Shown here: positions 42,167 through 52,830 of the stretch, piece after piece | Layout of the letters: each line of letters starts with the position of its first letter | Position numbering within the stretch: position 1 is the stretch's first letter | DNA from: Micropterix aruncella | Lineage: Eukaryota; Arthropoda; Insecta; Lepidoptera; Micropterigidae | Direction: 5' to 3' | NCBI GenBank assembly: GCA_944548615.1 | Contig: OX155951.1 | Coordinates: 36,856,709-36,920,708, forward strand | Length of the DNA stretch: 64,000 bases | Notes under the pieces: model-generated | Database searches by the model: none | What the model was told of the DNA's origin: nothing | Seen by the model: the letters and a program-made list of their open reading frames with translations, nothing else | Program-made: the position numbers and the translations under genes

Positions 42167-42559
42167 CACGGCCAAAGCCGCCATTGCTTCAGATGACGTA
42201 TCAACAGCCAGTTATCAATCAAATCAAAAACTGCTGCAACTTTTATTTAGACAATGAAAGTTGATATTTATTTAACCTATTTCTTATTATTTTTCTTACA
42301 ACCCTAAAAGTGTTTGAAAAGATGGATGTCAGCTGTCAAAACGGTGGTCAAAAATTTAAACGAAAAAACGGTGTTTTCTGCGAAAAAGTGGAAATCGCCC
42401 ACTAAGCAATGCGCACAGGCGTAATATAGAAAACAAATATAGGTACCGTTTTCGCTCATTTGGATAAGAATACAATGTATTTTCATGGAATAAAAGCACT
42501 GTATCGTCGGCATAGCAACTAACGGTTCTCATGCAGTTTTGCAATTAAAACATGCTCGT
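42167..42559. other. Unassigned flank
   Basis: Nothing recognised between the transposon end and family B. Confidence 0.35.
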
Positions 42560-42971
42560 TGTTTCTGGTCGGCTCAGCTCACGGTTCAGCTCCTATCCAG
42601 TAGCCTTCCCGAAGAAAGTCTACCCCGGTAAGACATCAGTTTCCCATGCCACGGCAGGTGGATCAGTTTTCCCTGTAGATAGCTTTCAGGGGCTGCGGCG
42701 GTTTACAGCGTCAGCCAATCGACTGTGCACTCCGGCGAATAGCTGGACGATTCTGAAAACGATATACTGAAGCAGCGGGGGTGGATATTGACCGTATGTT
42801 GAAACGACCAGTTACCCACCCGATTCCGAGTGGTAGATGGACAAAGGACGCCATGGTCCGCAAAAAAATCAAACTTAATTACTGCTGCATTAACATCAGG
42901 TAGAGGCCGCGCAAGCCACTTCGGCTCCGTGCCCAAACGGGAGGACTGAGAAATCTAGCCATATCTGATAG

Positions 42972-44090
42972 TCAAATCAAATCAAATCGCATTTATTGTC
43001 TTCAAAAAACTTTACATAGTTGTTTAGACATTTTATATAGCCGCTTAATGTTAAAATAACTTTAAAATGTATACTAAATATTTCATTAGAGACTCACCAC
43101 ATAATTGAGTTATATTAGATATTTATAACTACAGATAGTCATGAAATTATAATATTAAAATTAAATGGTCCTGTAAGTAAGAATTATAATTGATTATGGG
43201 AGACAATTAGAAATAATAGTAATAATATAATAATCAATAAAATGGTACAAATGTCAAGTTAAATAAAAAAAATAAAAAAAATCGAGATGGAAATTGTCAG
43301 TAATCTAATTATAATTCGTTAATATTATATAATTCTCTCGCAATAAGGTAGCCTTTTAATTTCGATTTAAATTGGGTGATATTTCCGTTTCTACATATAC
43401 TTTTGATATTCTCAGGCAGTTTATTGTAACACGCCATTCCAACGTAATTTGGATCCCTTTTGAATAATTCCAGAGATGGACGGAGTAATGCTAAATTGTG
43501 CCTACATCTGGTGAAATGCGAGTGAATTTCTTTTTGGGTCTTCATTTTTCCTATGTTTTTTAATATTAATTTTATGCATTCAAATATGTATAGTGATGGT
43601 AGCGTTAGAATACTGAGATTTTTGAAGTGACCACGACATGATTCATTATGTTTAAGGTTTATCAATATTCTTATGGCTCGTTTTTGGAGAGAGAAAATAT
43701 CTTGCCTTAAAACTACTGTACACAGTGTACAGAAGGGAATCCCGTAACGAAGAATTGACTCGAAATAGGCAAAGTATATTATTTTGGTGTGTTTAACACT
43801 GATTAGTTTCCTTATTTGCCTTAGTAAGAAACAGGCGCTGGATAGTCTGTCGCTTAATTCCTCTCCGTGAGCATTCCACCTTAAATTTTCATCTAAAACT
43901 AAACCCAGAAATTTATGGCTTTTAATATTGGCTACTGTGTTTGCACCGATAATTATATTTTGACTGTTTATAACCTTATTTTTTCTACAAGATAGGAAGA
44001 TGGATACTGTCTTGGAAGTGTTAAGAGACAGATTATTTTTCTCGAACCAGGTATTCAACAGAGCCAATTCATGGTTTAACGTTTTCACTA
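42972..44090 (-). mobile_element. LINE family A, 5'-truncated, minus strand
   Basis: The GATTT-type tail (ATCAAATCAAATCAAAT, 42970-42990 on the plus strand) marks the 3' end. The 3' UTR matches the copies at 15335 and 22645. Coding starts abruptly at about 44090, where family B resumes. Only TAGT is repeated at the two junctions (42969-42972, 44089-44092), so the TSD is very short or lost. Confidence 0.8.
43309..44090 (-). pseudogene. LINE family A RT, C-terminal part only
   Basis: Minus-strand frame that starts in the LINE at about VKTLNHELALLNTW and includes NNLSLNTSKT (RT motif D region), SHKFLGLVLDENLRWNAHGE (motif E), LRYGIPFC, LQKRAIRILINLKHNESCRG, and CYNKLPENIKSICRNG with ITQFKSKLKGYLIARELYN before the stop. 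The first 14 or so residues of the longer frame belong to family B. The palm, with FADD, is missing, so the 260-codon frame cannot make an active enzyme although it has no internal stop. Confidence 0.88.
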
Positions 44091-44334
44091 GTGAGGGCGC
44101 GAGGCTGCCCGCTGGTTCAACTTCCAAAGGCACGCGGTAAGGCTTTGGTCTCTCATGGGCTAGTTGGCGTAGCTAGACGGTGGGTGGGCTGCCTTGTGCC
44201 GTTCACCTCACGGTTGAAAGAACGATTATATATCATTATACCTTCCTGGGGTGACGGGTTCGCCCATAGTGGATAACTCCAAACTGTACCATCAGCATAT
44301 GAGAGTGCGAAGCATGACATGTTTTAGTTGGCAA

Positions 44335-44960
44335 AGGTTGTTATCGTATATAAATAAGTAGAAAAAACACATTTTTAAAAACAAGCTTTTATTGAAATGC
44401 TATGTCCCAAGCCAACCTTAGGTGCAGAAGCCATGTCATAGTGGAACTTAGAACGGGCTATCATAATTGAATGCTATACAGAATTTCGTGTTTGTGCTGT
44501 TCACTGTTAAGGAGTCCCCTCGTTGGAAGCAAACCCTTGGTGCAGCAGCCCTATCACGGTGAAACTTAGAACGGGCTATCATAATTAAATGCGTATACCA
44601 AATTTTGTTTCTGTGCTGTTGACCGTTGAGGAATCCCCTCATTAAAAGCCAACCCTGGGTGCAGCAGCCATGTCGCGGTGAAACTTAGAACGGGCTATCA
44701 TCATTGAATGTGTATAAAAAAAATCATTTCTGTGCTGTTGATCGTTGAGGAGTATCCTCATCGGGAGCCGATAATGGGTCTATAATCATGGCACGCTCAA
44801 AATAAACATATATTGTCATCGGAACTGAAATATTATTAAAAATTTCAACTGCATAGGATAAGAGGAAGTGGTTCTAATTCAATATGCAAGATTTGACATA
44901 AACAAAATAACTAACAAACATTGCAAGGTAAATAAAAGCTTGTAAAAGTAGTATTGCTCG
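44335..44960 (-). mobile_element. Element with 119-bp tandem repeats, copy 2 (minus)
   Basis: The reversed sequence begins TTTTACAAGCTTTTATTTAC and ends TTCAATAAAAGCTTGTTTTT, as in copy 1. Internal units (AACTTAGAACGGGCTATCAT at about 44453, 44563 and 44682) give about 3.5 repeats. The unique segment between the first end and the array (GAATTAGAACCA, CCTCTTATCCTAT, TTCAGTTCCGATGACAAT) is also shared with copy 1. Confidence 0.8.
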
Positions 44961-45287
44961 CTTTGTACTCCTGTGTACACTATGTACGCTATTGTACGCT
45001 ATGTACTACTAACCTGCGGTACTCTGAAAATACAGGAGAGGGAGTTGTAGTTATTCTACGCTGCACTTAGCATAGGGGAAAAACGTGACAAGAACCGCGT
45101 CGGATAACTCAGAACAGGCTTTTAAACTTGACATTTAGTTTTTTTGTCAAAATTCCGGTTAAGCTGCATTATCTATAGGTAATATGTAAATATAACCGCT
45201 CCGGACATATATGACGTCATATAATGAATAAGAAAAAGTAGTCGTAAAATTATCACCTATTAAACACATTACAACTGAACGGTATAG
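44961..45287. other. Unassigned sequence
   Basis: Contains a short GTACGCTATTGTACGCTATG duplication near 44985. Otherwise nothing. Confidence 0.4.
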
Positions 45288-46062
45288 TTAGAGCCAGCGA
45301 CAAAAAATTGCAAAAGCTTTGTAAAAGCTGATACTTTCAGATCAGACAATATTTTTACCACAGTAGCATAGCCGGAGTAGAGTCAGCAGGCCAGATTCCG
45401 AGACACCTGGCGCTGGCGTACTAGAAAAGGTGAAATTTTAATTAGTACCTCCGAAAAGTTTTGGAAAAGCTGAAAATTCAACAGTTGACAATGGATGCAA
45501 TAGTCTCTCGAGCAACTCGAAGCAGTCAGACTGCTTAACAATACAACGCGCGGCGTCAGCATTACTCCATACACGTCACAAAAGAAGCTGAATATTTACC
45601 AGTAGGCAATGGATGCAATACACAACTCGAAGCAAATGGTCAGACTGCTTAATAATAGAATGCGTGACGTCAATACATGACAAAATATGAACTATATTAT
45701 ATTGCGCGGCACATTAGACCGATGCGTAATAGTTACCAACAAATACGTAAAGGCGTATTTGCAGGAACTTCATTTTTGTGACATGTATGGAGTAATGCTG
45801 ACGCCACGCGTTCTATTGTTAAGCAGTTTAACTATTTGTTTCGCGTTCTTTACTGTATCCACCGCCTACTGATGAATATTCAGTTTTTTCTAAAACACTT
45901 TGGAGGTAGCTAATTAAAATTACACCTTTCCTAGTACGCCAGAGCCAGGTGTTCCGGAGTATAAACCTGCTGACTCTACCCCAGCATTCTATGGACAAAA
46001 TACTGTCCGATCTGAAAGTATCAGCTTTTACAGAACTTTTGCACTTTTTTGTCGCTGGCTCT
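45288..46062. mobile_element. Foldback element with ~300-bp arms
   Basis: The left arm (45288-45590) starts GAGCCAGCGACAAAAAATTG. The right arm (45770-46062), reversed, starts GAGCCAGCGACAAAAAAGTG, and both go on through AAAAGCTGATACTTTCAGAT, GGGTAGAGTCAGCAGG-like, GGCGTACTAG and CTGCTTAACAAT. The 180-base middle contains a third, partial, direct copy of the inner arm (CTGAATATTTACCAGTAGGC, CTGCTTAATAATAGAATGCG). Divergence is about 15-20 per cent by eye. Non-coding. Confidence 0.8.
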
Positions 46063-46099
46063 TGGACTAGTATTACGCGAGCGCAGTAATAAGACGGTC

Positions 46100-46440
46100 T
46101 GCCCAATCAGCCAAATTATATGCTCAATTTGAATTAAATGAAGACATTCGTAGAGGGAGAGTCCATTAACGATTGCGTCAGAGGCGTCAGCGTCAGTGTC
46201 ACTCGTACGGAGAGTTTTTAAACTGTGGACAGGCGAACGCGGCCACGAATTAAGCAATTTAGATGAAATGCGATAGCGCATTCGTTATCCGCCGCCCGCA
46301 CCGCCTTCGCCGCCCAAAACGTCCGCGTCTCGCACCGCGTTTGATACACATTACACCTGGTGACAGGGTAATTACCTGCCTGTTGCCCGGATGCTCTGTT
46401 CGATTCCGTGTTCGTTAACGGATTCTGCAATTAAGCAAGG
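46100..46440. other. Unique GC-rich island
   Basis: 46150-46400 is CpG-rich (CCGCCGCCCGCACCGCC near 46290). Not matched elsewhere. Candidate conserved noncoding DNA. Confidence 0.35.
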
Positions 46441-46524
46441 ATATTCCGACGGTATGAAATGTTAATGGCGTATTTATGTCAGTCTGAGTGCTAAGTTGCT
46501 ATTAAGACTACGCTATAGATTTGG

Positions 46525-46985
46525 AGACGGCTGTCCATTGCCGGATTATCCAAGAGGCCAAAAAGGCACCGGCCTATGGGTTCCACGCTTTTTAGGGGCC
46601 CCGCGACAAAGGTTGATTACAATCATATTTTTTATGTCATTTTAAATAGATAGGATCATTGAATTTAAATTCTAAGGAGAAAATGTTTAATAAACTTTTA
46701 GATCCGACTGACGGCATAATTGTTATGCCGACAGTCGGAACGGTAAATTATCGACAGTTTGCCGCTGCCATGCGCTTCTTTGCGACGCGATGTAAACGCT
46801 GTCAACAATGTTTAACGGCCCACTTTGCCGGTGCGATCGTGTTTTGTTCATATACACATCTACTCTACACTATATCGTCGTCGGAATATTTGACAGCCCA
46901 AAGAGCGCCTCAAAAAGTGGAAAGAGGGGCCCCGAGATTTCGACGGCCTAATGGACTCTACCCGGGTTAATCCGCCACACCTGTA
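46525..46985. mobile_element. Possible TIR element
   Basis: The left side has CTGTCCATTGCCGGATTATC, GGCCTATGGG and TTTTTAGGGGCCCCGCG. Reversed, the right side has GGCGGATTAACCCGGG, GTCCATTAGGCC and TCGGGGCCCCTCTTTCC. The same word types occur at both ends in inverted orientation, but alignment is patchy. A hairpin (46704-46738) lies inside. Confidence 0.4.
46704..46738. other. 16-bp hairpin with TTG loop
   Basis: CCGACTGACGGCATAA, loop TTG, TTATGCCGACAGTCGG; 15 of 16 positions pair, with one central A/A mismatch. Confidence 0.8.
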
Positions 46986-47011
46986 CAATTACATATAGAG
47001 CGTTCTATACT

Positions 47012-47625
47012 ATAGGGGAAAGGGTCCAAAGCGGGCATCTTAAGAGAAAGTTGAAATTATTTTTATTTTGAATGATCTACAGCAACCTTTTTTTTACCTT
47101 GAGAAGCTTGATTTGAGGCTTTTGAATTATGTTTAGTAGAAAATGTCAAATTCTAATTTGATTCGAAATTTAAATTCTAAGTGTCAACATATATTTTGAA
47201 ATTTTCTCAACAATAAGTAAATAATAAATTTGGTGAATATAGTGTAATTCGACGGTTAAGTAACCCGACCAGGTTGCCACAAGCCTAGGAAATGGAAATA
47301 TTTTCCTGAAAGTGTGGAGCTCGCCAAGACGTGTGGCCGACGTGGCGGGTATCGGGCTAAATGCCTCCAATCATGATTAACAGTACAACCTTATGACATC
47401 GAGGAGACAGCTGGACCTGTCTGGATGAGGGAAACGGACAACCGATCCGGATGGAGAGTGATTGGAGAGGCGTATGCCAAACGGTGGGCGAATGCGCGCT
47501 GATGAAGAAGAAGAAGAAGAAAATGTCAAAACGATAAAAACAAAAATATAAGGGGCAAATTACTAAACTCTCACTAATGCCCGCTTTGCCCGAAGGGGTA
47601 GGGGGGAAGCTAAAGTAGACACTTA
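47012..47625. mobile_element. TIR element containing an RTE-like insertion
   Basis: The left end has AAGGGTCCAAAGCGGGCATC and AAGAGAAAGTT. The reversed right end has CCCCTTCGGGCAAAGCGGGC then ATTAGTGAGAGTTT. The shared core is CAAAGCGGGCAT plus GAGA.AGTT. Removing the nested LINE (47151-47517 and one TSD copy) leaves about 230 bases, MITE size. Confidence 0.55.
47151..47517 (+). mobile_element. RTE-like LINE 3' fragment with 13-bp TSD
   Basis: AGAAAATGTCAAA at 47138-47150 and 47518-47530 flanks the insertion. Codons near 47438-47502 read DNRSGWRVIGEAYAKRWANA and then R-stop, the C-terminal signature of RTE-type reverse transcriptases, followed directly by a GAAGAA tail. The TSD and tail make this a clear target-primed insertion. 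Confidence 0.8.
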
Positions 47626-47709
47626 ATTTGGGCAATGTATTAGCCATCAAGAATTAACCTCAAAAGTTTGTGAGAAGTTAAAGTAAATACAACCAAATCA
47701 CGCCTAGGT
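47626..47709. other. Unassigned spacer
   Basis: Nothing recognised. Confidence 0.4.
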
Positions 47710-48000
47710 AAGAAATAAGAAATAAGAAAAATTTATTTTCAAAAACCCGATCTGGGTATAGAAATTACATATCAAATAAAATTGGTATTTCTACAAATAA
47801 AATTACATTTCAAATTATAAAAAAGTTTATAAAAAACTAATATTGAAAAAAAAACATAGAAATTCATAAATAACAAAGACATAAAAACTAGACAAATAAA
47901 AATAAACAGAAATAATGAGAAAACATAGAGAATCAGCTATTCAATAACGAAAATATATGAAAACAAAAAAAAATAGAAAGGTAAACACTCAGTAACAAAT
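47710..48000 (-). mobile_element. LINE 3' end, minus strand
   Basis: AAGAAATAAGAAATAAGAAA at 47710-47730 followed by AATTTATTTTCAAAAACCCG is the reversed CTTATTT-type tail plus 3' UTR seen in insect LINEs. No coding. Confidence 0.5.
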
Positions 48001-48725
48001 GAGTTGTGATAATAGTTGTGAGATGCGTAGAATACACAAAAATTACGTAGAATACACAAAAATAAACACAAGTAACATACCTTGCAATTTTGTTAAAAAA
48101 TCCGATAAAAATATTTTTGCGCAGATTCTAACCGCGTGCTCGCAGGCGAAACGAGTGACTGTCGCATGGTTAGAGAGGCGAGAAATTTACCTACGCCGTA
48201 GGAGAGCGCGCCAATTTTTTAAAATACTGTATACACGACAGTACCCGCTTTAGACAGTATGACCGCTTTATGCCTCTTTTCTAAATATAGAAAGCCTATA
48301 CTAATGATATATACAATAACAGATAATATTGGTTATATTAGCAAGGGTGAAAGCCTAGGCATTCCCAAAATTATATTCAGCTATATAATTATATTCAACT
48401 ATATATAAGCCTAAAGTTATATTCAGCTAAACATTCGTCGCTAGCTATACAGGACGTTCGGAATCTAGCATCCTATTTTTCAAGGGGTGATTCTCTGCAA
48501 TAAACTGAACAAGAAAAACTATAACATAAGGTTTGTAGTTGCAAGTTTGTTGTTCTGGTCTATTGTGTTAAAATGTTTTCTGGTATATTGTAAACAAGTA
48601 TTGTTGTTAAGAAATTTAATGAAGAAAATCCAACGATTTTTGAACTACTTTTTTAATAATAGCCCAAAGGTATGGCGGTTAAAGACGCGATCTATCATGA
48701 TAATGAGGGGGGGGGGTCTATCCCC
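48001..48725. other. Unassigned sequence
   Basis: Open frames 47999-48253 and 48487-48738 (plus) have no recognisable family. TTATATTCAGCTA-type words recur at 48371, 48391 and 48417, a small local repeat. A G-run lies at 48706-48716. Confidence 0.4.
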
Positions 48726-49030
48726 TTATTTTTATTAAATTTATTTTTATTTATTTTTTAATTTATTCTTCGGAAAACATAGAGTGCTTCGTATTTACAC
48801 ATTATCTTGGTACAATGTTTTACTGGCCGTTTAACAGTTTCCTATAGTAAGTGTCTTACAGTATTTCCTTATATGATAAATAATATAAAAGAATTAAATT
48901 ATATTTTAGTAGCAAATTCGATAATTGCAAGCAAAGATATTAGGGGGCAGGATAGGTGAGGGATGGGATATAGGTATTTATATTACAGTGTATTGTTTAG
49001 TGTAAATAAATATTCTTAACGCTGGGAGCT
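48726..49030 (-). mobile_element. Probable LINE 3' UTR, minus strand
   Basis: TTTTTATTAAATTTATTTTT and TTTATTTTTTAATTTATTC at 48727-48768 resemble a reversed A-rich tail. The sequence to 49020 has 3' UTR texture. No coding, low confidence. Confidence 0.3.
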
Positions 49031-49080
49031 CAAGCATCCTCAAAGCCTGGGGTCTACACCCAATTATTTGAGACATCATT

Positions 49081-49935
49081 CATCCATTATTTTTTTTTAT
49101 TTTTTATTTATTTATTTTAAACATAACATGCGAAAATCATAAAATGGTGATACCAAGTAATAGTGCGAAGTAAACGACGACCCACATTCACATGGCCATG
49201 CTCAGCGCATGCCCAGCTAGGCCGAGTATAGCCTGTATCTGGGCATACGATTTATTTTCAGACTTGGATGGAGAAGCATAACTGACGTAAGACACATACA
49301 CTTATACACACACATATACATATAGACATATATACATATACATATACATACATACACATATATGTTACATTATGTTTATTATCTTATATCACATTTATGC
49401 ATGTATATAAATTCTAAGAGATGATTTGCAGAAGATCATTCTCTGTCCTTAAACGACCTATATCGTCAAAAGCCATTTTTTTTTTTTTATTGAATAAAAA
49501 GGTACTTTCAATTTTTTTATGTCGTTATCAAGACGGTTGAATATTTTGGGTGCGATAAAGTTTAATTGCCTTTGGGCAAATGATGAATCGGGGAACGGCA
49601 TAATTCAAGCCTGCAGATGCTCTTGTAGTTCTATGTTGCTGGCTTCGTGGTCGTTTATTTAGGGTTCGATGAAAAAACATGAGTGACTGTTTCACAAACA
49701 GCTGGAGTATATCTAACACCTTACTTTCTTGGAAAAGCATGTTAGAATCATATCGTGTGAGCTTTCTATTGATTACCCTCAACAAAAGCTTTTGGGCTTT
49801 CACTAAAGGATCCAAGACAGATTTTGCACATGCTCCCCACGATATTATTCCGTTCACCCATAAACCCTGACATAGGGCCATGTAAACCATTTTTAGGGAG
49901 TTATTATTATAGAAGCTTCCAAAAGCCACCGAAAC
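49081..49935 (-). mobile_element. LINE 3' fragment, same type as 1946-3820
   Basis: TTTTTATTTATTTATTTTAA at 49101-49122 is the reversed AAATA tail. The 3' UTR (49123-49500) includes a TATACATATACATA microsatellite (49310-49360). RT coding is at 49500-49929. Confidence 0.7.
49500..49929 (-). pseudogene. LINE RT C-terminal relic with frameshift
   Basis: Minus strand: FYNNNSLKMVYMALCQGLWV, then WGACAKSVLDPLVKAQKLLL, RVINRK, and SLMFFHRTLNKRP, paralleling WGGAAKSVLDPAIKAQKAL and RVINRRP in the element at 1946. Near the end the frame shifts: IQPS-stop in one frame, but FNRLDNDIKKLKVPFYSIKK in the next, which is the expected C terminus. Confidence 0.85.
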
Positions 49936-50692
49936 TTATTTGCGTCGCTCGAAGAAGGCGGGCAGTTTTTCCTTCTTCCAATGTATTTTAAAAGACTGCT
50001 GCTATTTCAATCGGTGCGGTCTCTCTATCCGTGTCAGTCTGAACTCTGAACAATGTCTGAGGTTAAACGGCCAATGAGCGCTCTAATGTGGGGCATTAAG
50101 GAACCTTGATAGCAGCCTCTCAACAGCGGCGACTCCCATATGAACGTGAGACCACTCGCCGCTAAAGCCGAGATTACATGCTCGGACGCAAGAGCTAAAA
50201 CAGTTCTGCAAACCGCGGAAACCATTTCTACTGCGTGAATGATGTAAGCAATATTGGTTTTTGAGATAGGTAGATATATTTTAATTTAATTTTAGTTTAT
50301 TTCGTAATTCACAATAATATATTTAAATGAACAGCATGTTCAATTAAATTTTAAATACAAAACTCAAGTAGCAAAAACCTGAGAACATGATATGCCAAAA
50401 AGTGTTGCCAGTGATTGATCCTATTTTAATGTCAAATAACTTGTATAAGTAGGTACAATATTATTATTATTTTTTTAATAATATACTTATTTTCTTTATG
50501 ATATTATGGTATTCCATTATATTTGTTTAATCACCCCCCCCCCCTTGATTTTTGTGACAGGTCCTTACAAACATGCTATCTACTTTATAAAATTATATGG
50601 TGAGCATTTCTCTGATTAATTTAAGAGAATTATAACTCAACGTGCATAGCAAAAAAGTAAGACATATAAGGAGAGTGTTCATACTGATTGAT
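49936..50692. other. Unassigned; moderate GC at 49940-50230
   Basis: No recognised family. A C-run (CCCCCCCCCCCCC near 50535) is present. Confidence 0.35.
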
Positions 50693-50965
50693 ACAAGGAC
50701 GTATTCAGGGGAGGAGGGCACAGAGGACGCGTCTTCCCCTCCCCCCCCCCCCCCCCACCCGATTTTTTTGAGTAAAAAATAAAATCGAGTGAAAAATGAG
50801 AATCAGGAAGAATACTCGACTTATGTACCTAATGTCAGGCACGTATATAGGGGGGGGGGGGAAGGATAGTTGGGATTTAATTCCCGGAAATCCGGCGTAT
50901 TTTCGTTTCCTTGTACGGGCAAATTCAAGTTTGGTGGGTGCCGCGCGCGTTGTTTCAATGAAAAG
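50693..50965 (+). mobile_element. G-run MITE family E, copy 2
   Basis: CAAGGACGTATTCAGGGGAG, CAGAGGACGC, a C-run, then GAGAATCAGGA, TGTACCT, CAGGCACGTAT, a G-run and ACGGGCAAATTCAAGTTTGG match 54112-54391 in order. The right terminus is missing. Confidence 0.75.
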
Positions 50966-50989
50966 TTCGCTTGTTGTTATATATTATTT

Positions 50990-51200
50990 ACCGTATAGGC
51001 GTGTTTAGAGCGCCAATTAGTGCGTTTCTATACTGCGATACCAACAAAGTCACCATGTTGAACATAATAATAGAAGAAAAATCAATTATTTTGAGCTATG
51101 CGTGCCATCTACACATTGCGTTTCGTAGTAAAATCGTGGTTGCCAAATTGTAGTACGACTATGAGCAATATAATACATTATATAATCAATTTAAAATTAC
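50990..51200 (+). repeat. Repeat family F, copy 2
   Basis: Matches 6780-6985: TACCGTATAGG, TTTAGAGCGCC, GCCATCTACACATTGCGTTT, GTAGTAAAATC, GAGCAATATAATAC. Confidence 0.55.
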
Positions 51201-51740
51201 TTTATATAATGTAAAATGTATTTCTTTCTATATATTATATTATACCATATATTTTGTTTAGTTTTTATTTGTTTTTATTGCATACATATTTCTTGGTTTT
51301 TAACTTTATTATTATTCCGTGTAAAAAAACCCACTTAATTTGGGAATCAATAAAACTTTTGTTGAATTTAAAAAATCGCTCAAAAATTTTAAATCAAATG
51401 CGTCAGTTCGCGCGACAACAAACTAAATAGTCCAGTCAAATTAGGGTTTCATCTCGGAATGAGAGATAATAAGCTGGAAACTTATATACACCTTCATTTT
51501 GGCGTTCTATGTCTCAAAAGTCTCATAAAATCTCGTGTCTGCGTCGTGAGTTATTCAAGGTCAAAGGTTACAAAAATCGGTTTTTCGCAATTATCTAGGT
51601 TTCTATAGCTCCAATGATGTTAACATATAAAATAAAAAATGTAGAGCATACGATTTGCGACAAATTTTGTACCAAACATTTTTTTATGCGCTCAACCGTT
51701 TTTGAGATACAGGGCGGAGAGCGTGCAGCTTTAACATATT
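51201..51740. other. LINE-like 3' end, then probable transposon relic
   Basis: 51230-51360 ends GGGAATCAATAAAACTTTTG like a LINE 3' end. 51480-51740 has the words ATAGCTCCAATGATGTTAAC and CTCAACCGTTTTTGAGATAC, typical of a widespread insect repeat. No termini or coding. Confidence 0.35.
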
Positions 51741-51744
51741 CCGA

Positions 51745-52150
51745 AGGCTTTTCAGTTCAATTCAATCTTTGTTTATTCGCATATTACTAATCAACATTAC
51801 AGTAAAAACAATGCGGTGAAGAGAAAAATTAATTAATATGTCACCGTTATTATACAAATAAAATGCCACATAATACTAGCTATCATATAAGAATAAATAA
51901 TTGAAGCCTGCAAATTTAAACAAATGAGGATTGGCGGTAAAAATATCAAAACCTGGTGCCATCGAATGAATTTCATTTAAGTGCCGCAGAGCACGCGCTA
52001 ACAAGTTCCACCTCGTAGGTTAGTGCGCGAAAACGGCTCCGCGAAAATATGGTGCGATCGAGCACGAAGATAATTATTAAGTATGAAAAGATCTACCTTG
52101 GCTAGTAAGCTAGGGTTATCAGTTTTACCACGAATTAGATTAAAATTTAA
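51745..52150 (-). pseudogene. LINE RT C-terminal relic and 3' end, minus
   Basis: Minus-strand codons near 52130-51930 read RGKTDNPSLLAKVDLFILNN, YLRARSHHIFAEPFSRTNL then RGGTC, a stop, and RVLCGTLNEIHSMAPGFDIF. This is the R.D.P.L..K......YLR.R.......R....R.P..R....N......D(I/L)F pattern at the C terminus of Jockey/CR1-type LINEs. One stop (TAA at about 51998). The tail AATTCAATCTTTGTTTATTC at 51756-51775 is the reversed 3' end. Confidence 0.75.
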
Positions 52151-52225
52151 TGAATAAAAGTTTGGAAAAACTATGAAAATGAGTAGTTAAGCTTTAGACA
52201 TTTAGTAACTTATCGTATGCCAACG
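52151..52225. other. Unassigned spacer
   Basis: Nothing recognised. Confidence 0.4.
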
Positions 52226-52830
52226 CGCTGTTCTCGTTCATAGGATGCCTGCCGCATCACCTGCATTGCATACGAAATATCCTAACGGCAACTGCCTAAC
52301 CCTCATGGATACGATTTGAAATGTGGGCGGAGTCTTTTTTGACGAATTGTGAGAAAGGCGGCCCATAGAGGCGAGGCGGTCGGGGGACGACGACCAGCGC
52401 CGCCATTGGCCCGCCGAGTAACGAGGAAGTGAAAGTGAACGAATGTCTGCAGCGTGCGAAGCGACGATTTATGCATTCCGAAAACCGACATTTGATCGCG
52501 CATGCCCGGAAAGCATGGCGCACAGAGGGAGAGTAGAGGAGGGAGCTGGCCGCAATAGCGGACACGTCCTCTTCTTGAACCATTAGGGCTCTACCGACAC
52601 TTTGCGGCATACACTTGCGGAAACTAGGTAAGAGACAGACAGTCCAGAGACAATTTTTTAAGGCCACTGGGCATTTTCACCATTGATATATGATCTCCTA
52701 GATGGGCTCTGAAAGTACTACTTAAAAACCATCACTAAAAGCCGGCCAGTAGTAGTTTGGTCGCAGTCCGCTGGCAGACAGCCGACCGTTTCCGGCGTGA
52801 GAGCTGCCGCGAAGAATATTGGCGTGTTAT
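52226..52830. promoter_or_regulatory. Candidate GC-rich regulatory island
   Basis: 52320-52560 is strongly GC-rich with many CpGs, a CCATTGG/CCAAT-type box (about 52402), CGAGGCGGTCGGGGGACGAC and a GCGCATGCCC word. 52730-52810 is a second GC-rich patch (GTCGCAGTCCGCTGGCAGAC). It has no repeat match in the window. Open frames on several strands are compositional. A promoter or first exon is possible, but I see no splice-supported coding. Confidence 0.35.

Larger units (their letters stand above)
42560..44285 (+). mobile_element. Family B, copy 2, split by a LINE
   Basis: The left part, at least 42700-42971, has GTCAGCCAATCGACTGTGCA, GGTAGATGGACAAAGGACGC and CCGCGCAAGCCACTTCGGC as in copy 1. 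The right part (44091-44285) has GTAGCTAGACGGTGGGTGGG and GGGGTGACGGGTTCGCCC. The LINE 42972-44090 lies between. The part left of 42700 is absent from copy 1, so this copy may be longer at that end. Confidence 0.7.

Noticed and set aside
43309..44133. Full 274-codon frame as one protein.
   Set aside because: The first ~14 codons lie in family B sequence; the real LINE part begins near 44090 and lacks the RT catalytic core.
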